Source: Nitrosopumilus sp. (GTDB lineage Archaea; Thermoproteota; Nitrososphaeria; Nitrososphaerales; Nitrosopumilaceae). Taken from it: a stretch of DNA of 64,000 nucleotides. Below the pieces are notes generated by a model. The model did not search any database. It was not told the DNA's origin and worked only from the letters and a program-made list of their open reading frames with translations. Location: NCBI RefSeq assembly GCF_025699255.1, contig NZ_JAILWA010000003.1:62001-126000 (forward strand). The letters run 5' to 3'. Positions 59,416 to 64,000 of this stretch are shown one piece after another (position 1 is the stretch's first letter; each line of letters opens with the position of its first letter). A program made the translations under genes and the position numbers.

Positions 59416-60819
59416 TTGAGACTAGTAATAAAATATGGTGGAACATCAATATCTGCCGCAAAAGACATTCAAGCAATAGCTAAACATCTTAATGAATTAT
59501 CAAAGAAAAATCAGATTGTTGTTGTGTGTTCTGCAACAAGTGGAACCACAGATGATTTGATAGAAATTTCTGAATCAATAAAAAAAGAAAACAAATCAAA
59601 AGCAGAACAAATTGCATCAAAAATTATCAATAGACATAAACAATTAGCTAAACAAACAATAAAAAAATCTGAAATAAGAAAAAAATTACTATCCAAATTT
59701 GATCTAGATTTTAATGAACTTGTTGCACTAATTGATGGAATGGTTCTACTTGGAGAAGTTACTCCTAGAACGATGGATTATCTATTTTCTTTTGGAGAAA
59801 GACTATCAATAAAATTAGTTTCATCAGCAATCAATGATTTTGGAAAAAAATCAATACCTCTTACAGGTAAAGAAGTAGGAATTGTTACTGATTCAAACTT
59901 TGGCGAATCAAAACCTCTCATAGATACAACTCGATTAAGAGTATCAAAGACAATAGATGCATTATTTTCAAAGAAAACTGTTCCTGTTGTAGGTGGATTT
60001 GTTGGTGCAGATCAACATGGGCATGTAACTACATTTGGTAGGGGCGGTTCTGATTATTCTGCAACAATTGTTGGTACTTGCATTAAAGCCGATGAGATTT
60101 GGTTAATGAGTGATGTAGATGGCTTGATGACCGCAGATCCAAAAATTGTTAAAAATGCAAAATTACTCAAAGAAGTTTCTTACATTGAAGCAATTGAAAT
60201 GGCATTATTTGGAGCTAAACAAATACATCCACGAACATTCGAACCATTACTTTCAAAAAAAATTCCAATGAAAATCCGAAGTTCATTTAATATTAAAAAT
60301 GAGGGAACTTTGGTTTCAGCAGCAACTTCTGCAGCCGTAAAAAATACTGTAAAATGTGTAAGTAACGTACGAAATAATGGATTAATTGATGTTCAGGGAG
60401 GTAGTATGGTTGGTACTCCAGGCACTGCAGCAAAAATATTTGCAACATTGGCAAAAGCCGGTATCAATGTAATGATGATCTCACAAAATCCATCTGAATC
60501 AAGCATTACAATAGTAGTAAAAAATGCTGATCTTGACAAAGCCGTAAGTGCATTAGAATTAGAATTACTAGGAAAAATAATCAAAAAATTAGATGTTACT
60601 ACTAATGTTGCAATCATTGCATTGATTGGTTCAGGAATGAGAGGAACAGTAGGTGTAGCTTCAAAAGTTTTTGGTGCAATTGAAAAAAATAAAGTAAACG
60701 TATCAATGATTACCCAAGGATCCTCAGAACTCAATCTTGCATTTGTAGTAAAAAACTCTGATACCAATGCAGCTGTACGTGCTTTACACAATGAATTTGC
60801 ACTTGATAAAATCAATTAA
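59416..60819 (+). CDS. lysC: Aspartate kinase with two ACT domains
   Basis: A 467-residue enzyme phosphorylating aspartate, entry to the Lys/Thr/Met family. VIKYGGTSISAAKDIQAI at the start binds ATP/Asp. FTGKEVG-like motifs, FGRGGSDYSATIVG, DEIWLMSDVDGLMTADPKI and HPRTFEPLLSKKIPMK complete the kinase domain (1-295). Two ACT domains (about 310-385 and 390-465), with GTPGTAAKIFATLAKAGINV and GMRGTVGVASKVFGAIEKN, are for feedback control. TTG start. It lies 35 bp after pcn. Confidence 0.93.
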   Translation: MRLVIKYGGTSISAAKDIQAIAKHLNELSKKNQIVVVCSATSGTTDDLIEISESIKKENKSKAEQIASKIINRHKQLAKQTIKKSEIRKKLLSKFDLDFNELVALIDGMVLLGEVTPRTMDYLFSFGERLSIKLVSSAINDFGKKSIPLTGKEVGIVTDSNFGESKPLIDTTRLRVSKTIDALFSKKTVPVVGGFVGADQHGHVTTFGRGGSDYSATIVGTCIKADEIWLMSDVDGLMTADPKIVKNAKLLKEVSYIEAIEMALFGAKQIHPRTFEPLLSKKIPMKIRSSFNIKNEGTLVSAATSAAVKNTVKCVSNVRNNGLIDVQGGSMVGTPGTAAKIFATLAKAGINVMMISQNPSESSITIVVKNADLDKAVSALELELLGKIIKKLDVTTNVAIIALIGSGMRGTVGVASKVFGAIEKNKVNVSMITQGSSELNLAFVVKNSDTNAAVRALHNEFALDKIN

Positions 60820-60856
60820 GATAAATCATTTAAGGGAACAATTTGAAGAATAAATA

Positions 60857-62320
60857 TTGAAAAAACTTTCTGCTTTATTGATAATTGGAATCTTTGCAAT
60901 TGGAATAATTTTCATATCTACAACTTCTGAGCAATTAGTTGATGCAGGTTCAAGGAAAAAAATTCACTTCACTGAAACTATAACATCTTCACAAGATCCA
61001 GGTCAAGGACATCAAAATCATCAACTAGCACTAATTTTGTCCCCTAATGAAGGAACAATCTATGATGGTTCAATGACTTTTACATCTAGCGAACCTGTTC
61101 AAATTGTAGTTCTGCATGAAATCAATTCCCAAGAATCTAAAGGTCAACCAACATGGACTGTAGATGGAAAAACAATCTATGGTTTATCTCTAATAGATTT
61201 ACAAAAAAATTCAGGTTCGTTTGAATTTACAGGAGCTGCTCTAGCCTTACATTCACCAAATTCTAAAGAATTTACTACAACAGTAAGTGTTGATGGCTGG
61301 ATAAGAGGTCAACCCACAGAAGTAATCATGCAAAAAATTGAATTAGAAAAGGAAGATCCAAAATCATTACTATCAAGGACACATGTTCCAGCTACAATTC
61401 CAATGCATAAAGGAATCTATAATGGTAATCAAGTCTTATACATTATAACTGATAGTAGTGATGAGGATTATGCAAAATCAATTTCAGAAAAACAACAATG
61501 GAATGTTGAGATTGCACCATCTCTCTCCAAAGTATCAGAAAACGCTTTACAAAAATTATTCATTTTCAAAAATGGTGTTAAAGGTGATGGAATCTATGGA
61601 TTTCAAGATGAAGTAATTTCAAACACTCCATCACAAGAATCAAAATATAGCGCTTTGAGTTCGGTAATTGAAGTTACTTGGAAGAAAGGTCAAAAAGAAA
61701 TTGAATTTCAATCTGCTGAAGATGTAATTGCCGCAGAAAAAGGTGGAAGAATTGAATTTAATGAAACAGGAGTTATCATAAACACACCTCACATTACTTG
61801 GCCAGATGGACAAATGATTGTTCGTGCAGATAAAGAAATTACAGATGATATGTCATATGGAGGTGGTCAAATTACTGAAATTAATGAAGAAGAAATGACA
61901 GTAACATTTGTTGCTCACAGAGGTTGGGGCCCTGATGGTCAAACAATTTACTATATTGTAACTGATGCAACACCTTCAGGTCCTGCTGAATCTATGGGAG
62001 TTGTTTCTTCACCAAGTTCAGCTAGCCTCATTACTAATTCAGGAGCAGTTGATCTATTCCAATTTAAGAATGGAATTATTGGATCTGGTCCATTAGGATT
62101 TCAACCAGGAATTGCCGCAGCCGCTCTTGGTGATGAAAACTATAGTCCTATGTGGAGAATTTATCTGGTTGAATGGAATAATCCCGATTCTGCAAAAATT
62201 CTAGAAACAAAATCTGATATTGATTCATTTCGTTCAGATCAATTACTATCTGTAAGCATTGCACGACCAACAAACAGTGATCATATTGTTAATTGTCCAT
62301 TCATAGATCCATTCCAATAG
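60857..62320 (+). CDS. Exported protein with duplicated DUF7482-like domain (487 aa)
   Basis: TTG start and a signal peptide (about 1-30). An N-terminal beta domain (40-150) contains a His-rich GQGHQNHQLALILSPNEG. Two copies of a repeated domain follow: one around 180-270 (GNQVLYIITDSSDEDYAK, LQKLFIFKNGVKGDGIYGFQ) and one around 350-465 (DGQTIYYIVTDATPSGPAES, VDLFQFKNGIIGSGPLGFQP). Both share YIxTD and FKNGxxGxGxxGFQ. Family label is from memory. Surface or periplasm-like location is likely. Confidence 0.75.
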   Translation: MKKLSALLIIGIFAIGIIFISTTSEQLVDAGSRKKIHFTETITSSQDPGQGHQNHQLALILSPNEGTIYDGSMTFTSSEPVQIVVLHEINSQESKGQPTWTVDGKTIYGLSLIDLQKNSGSFEFTGAALALHSPNSKEFTTTVSVDGWIRGQPTEVIMQKIELEKEDPKSLLSRTHVPATIPMHKGIYNGNQVLYIITDSSDEDYAKSISEKQQWNVEIAPSLSKVSENALQKLFIFKNGVKGDGIYGFQDEVISNTPSQESKYSALSSVIEVTWKKGQKEIEFQSAEDVIAAEKGGRIEFNETGVIINTPHITWPDGQMIVRADKEITDDMSYGGGQITEINEEEMTVTFVAHRGWGPDGQTIYYIVTDATPSGPAESMGVVSSPSSASLITNSGAVDLFQFKNGIIGSGPLGFQPGIAAAALGDENYSPMWRIYLVEWNNPDSAKILETKSDIDSFRSDQLLSVSIARPTNSDHIVNCPFIDPFQ

Positions 62321-62364
62321 TTCTCTAAAGGGATAAATTACTTGATAAAAAATTTCTTTTCAAA

Positions 62365-63159
62365 TTGACTGGTAAACTGTACATTGTTGGTGTTGGACCA
62401 GGTCATCATGACCATATGACATTTCGAGCCAAAGAGGTAATTGGAGAAAGTGATACGATTGTAGGATATGAAACTTATGTAAACTTGGTTCAGGATCTAA
62501 TTGAAGGCAAAACTGTTCATCGCTATGCAATGACACAAGAAGTAGAAAGAGCTCATCAATGTATTGATCTTGCTAAATCTGGAAAAATAGTTTCACTTGT
62601 TTCAAGCGGTGATCCTGGAATTTATGGAATGGCTGGCTTAATTTATGAAACACTTGCTGAATCTGGATGGAGTCCAAAAGATGATCTACAAGTTGAAATT
62701 GTCCCTGGTGTGTCTGCTCTAAATTCTTGTGCATCAATCATCGGCTCTCCTCTAATGACAGATTTTGCTGTAGTTAGTATGAGTGATTTACTAGTACCAT
62801 GGGAAATTATTTCAAAGAGAGTAGAATCTGCAGCACAAGGTGATTTTGTAATTGTAATTTACAATCCTGCAAGTAAGAAAAGAATTCATCAATTACAAGA
62901 TACAAGAAAAGTTCTTTTAAAATATAGAAAACCTACTACTCCTGTTGCAATTATTAAAGGTGCATTTAGAGAGTCTGAAACTATTGTAATGACTGATTTA
63001 GAAAATTTACCTAACTATTCAGAACAATTAGGAATGATTAGTACAGTAATTATAGGAAATTCTTCTACATATACTTACAAAGATTTAATGATTAATCCAC
63101 GTGGATACAAATCAAAATATAATTTAGAAGAACAAACAAATCCTAATCTTAAAGTTTAG
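62365..63159 (+). CDS. cbiH: Precorrin-3B C17-methyltransferase (CbiH/CobJ)
   Basis: A 264-residue SAM methylase of corrin synthesis with TTG start. YIVGVGPGHHDHMTFRAKEV, then DTIVGYETYVNLV, the middle LVSSGDPGIYGMAGLIYE and EIVPGVSALNSCASIIGSPL are hallmarks of CbiH/CobJ. VIYNPASKKR and TPVAIIKGAFRESE follow. It methylates C17 with ring contraction in cobalamin synthesis. CbiE is at 10321. Overlaps the convergent tyrS end by 4 bp. Confidence 0.92.
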   Translation: MTGKLYIVGVGPGHHDHMTFRAKEVIGESDTIVGYETYVNLVQDLIEGKTVHRYAMTQEVERAHQCIDLAKSGKIVSLVSSGDPGIYGMAGLIYETLAESGWSPKDDLQVEIVPGVSALNSCASIIGSPLMTDFAVVSMSDLLVPWEIISKRVESAAQGDFVIVIYNPASKKRIHQLQDTRKVLLKYRKPTTPVAIIKGAFRESETIVMTDLENLPNYSEQLGMISTVIIGNSSTYTYKDLMINPRGYKSKYNLEEQTNPNLKV

Positions 63160-64000
63160 AAACTTTTCTTTATTGCATCGTTTAATTCTTCACTAAGATT
63201 CAACTTGTCTCTAACTGGAGAAACTATTTTTACCAAATAATTTCCAACTGTCTGTTTCAAATCTCCTGGATGTAATTTTCTTTCAGCAAAATCTTTTTCC
63301 AATTGAATATAATCTGTATATGAGATATTTCCTCCAAATTTTTCAGGTCGTTCTACTCTCATTTCTTTAAATTCATGAAAGATTACTGATTTTGATATCT
63401 CCAAAAGTGGATTATTTTCTATGTTAGCTTCTTCACACCATGCTTTACTGATTTTCTTCTTAATTTCATCATCAGTATTGTGAATAAATATCCCTGAGTT
63501 TGGATCTGATTTACTCATTTTCCCTATTATTTTATCACTAGAATCTGCAGGTTTTGAAAGTCCTGGTAATAGTTTGTGATGAACTGCAACTGGAACTTTC
63601 CATTTCATTTTTGGAAATATTTCTCTTACAAGCATGTGTATTTTTCTTTGATCCATTCCAGCATGTGTAATATCAACATCTAATGAATGAATATCAACTG
63701 CTTGCATCGCAGGATAAAGTAATTTTGCCACATCAATTTTTTTATCATCTTCTGATCTACCCATTATAGTTAATGTTCTCATTGTTCTTGCAATTGACAT
63801 GTGTTTGGTAAATTTAACAAGCTCAGACCAATATTCTGCTTTTTCTTCATATAATTTAGATCCAAGAATTATTTCAGCATCAGGACAAACTAATTTGAAT
63901 GCATCTTGATAATATTTTGAAACTTTTGCAATTGTTTCCCAATCACCGCCGAGTTTGTCATTAATCAAAGTATGCCAATCTGCAAGAAATATTTTACATT
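63156..64000 (-). CDS. tyrS: Tyrosyl-tRNA synthetase, C-terminal part (5' end beyond window)
   Basis: The reading frame runs off the right edge (still open through KIFLADWHTLINDKLGGDWE at the boundary), so the N-terminal HIGH region lies outside. Visible are QDAFKLVCPDAEIILGSKLY, the tyrosine pocket QAVDIHSLDVDITHAGMDQR and the KMSKSDPNSGIFIHN ATP-binding loop, then the anticodon-binding helical tail. Archaeal TyrRS is class I and about 330-360 residues long, which fits. It converges on cbiH. Confidence 0.92.
   Translation of the reverse strand, partial: CKIFLADWHTLINDKLGGDWETIAKVSKYYQDAFKLVCPDAEIILGSKLYEEKAEYWSELVKFTKHMSIARTMRTLTIMGRSEDDKKIDVAKLLYPAMQAVDIHSLDVDITHAGMDQRKIHMLVREIFPKMKWKVPVAVHHKLLPGLSKPADSSDKIIGKMSKSDPNSGIFIHNTDDEIKKKISKAWCEEANIENNPLLEISKSVIFHEFKEMRVERPEKFGGNISYTDYIQLEKDFAERKLHPGDLKQTVGNYLVKIVSPVRDKLNLSEELNDAIKKSF

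Overview
This window is a stretch of chromosome from an AT-rich archaeon, most likely an ammonia-oxidising Nitrososphaerota (Thaumarchaeota) of the Nitrosopumilus type. That reading rests on archaeal information-processing genes (TFB, TFS, RpoL, PCNA, both DNA polymerase D subunits, Cdc6/Orc1, GINS, thermosome, CDC48, GGGP synthase) found together with Amt/PII genes, two glutamine synthetases, cupredoxins and several thaumarchaeal-type hypothetical proteins. Genes are dense, often start with TTG or GTG just downstream of a TATA-like element (suggesting leaderless mRNAs), and there is no sign of prophage, insertion sequence or CRISPR. The layout looks like core chromosome.

Layout. 1-12 kb: small zinc-ribbon and hypothetical genes, a fluoride channel, TFB, an hsp20-CDC48 chaperone pair, a type II NADH dehydrogenase, a secreted cyclophilin with a CFI-box C-terminus, CbiE and a cupredoxin-like protein with altered copper ligands. 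12-22 kb: a replication block. Polymerase D small subunit and Cdc6 converge, a 485-bp origin-like region carries ORB-type repeats, then come a winged-helix protein, a short AbrB protein, GGGP synthase and polymerase D large subunit. 22-30 kb: SHMT, thermosome, glutamine synthetase 1, GINS and redox enzymes. 30-38 kb: tRNA-Pro and RNA metabolism (kinase, CCA-adding enzyme, ThpR, an exosome-associated RNA-binding protein, RNase Z, a tRNA methyltransferase, PRPP synthetase) plus a frameshifted Sir2. 38-43 kb: MscS channel, KamA-type aminomutase and a second, variant glutamine synthetase. 47-50 kb: a nitrogen island with a PII-like fusion, two tiny membrane proteins, PII, a perfect 26-bp palindrome, Amt and a small co-translated protein. 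50-64 kb: a Cache-HAMP-cyclase, an intact cupredoxin, ferredoxin, PLP enzyme, phosphatase, two tandem tiny paralogues, rpoL-tfs-pcna-aspartate kinase, CbiH and partial TyrRS.

Most worth following up: (1) the MscS/aminomutase/variant glutamine synthetase neighbourhood, which could be a beta-amino-acid osmolyte locus; (2) the nitrogen island with two overlapping small membrane genes and the palindrome between glnK and amt; (3) the origin with two direct ORB-like repeats, a partial opposed copy and clustered GTTAAC sites; (4) tandem 50- and 48-residue paralogues; (5) twin AACGSCGTT elements exactly 20 bp apart upstream of a ferredoxin; (6) a GT-repeat frameshift in Sir2. At least five short genes (53, 50, 48, 45 and 30 codons) fall below usual ORF-length cut-offs. 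All functions here come from motif reading, not from database searches.
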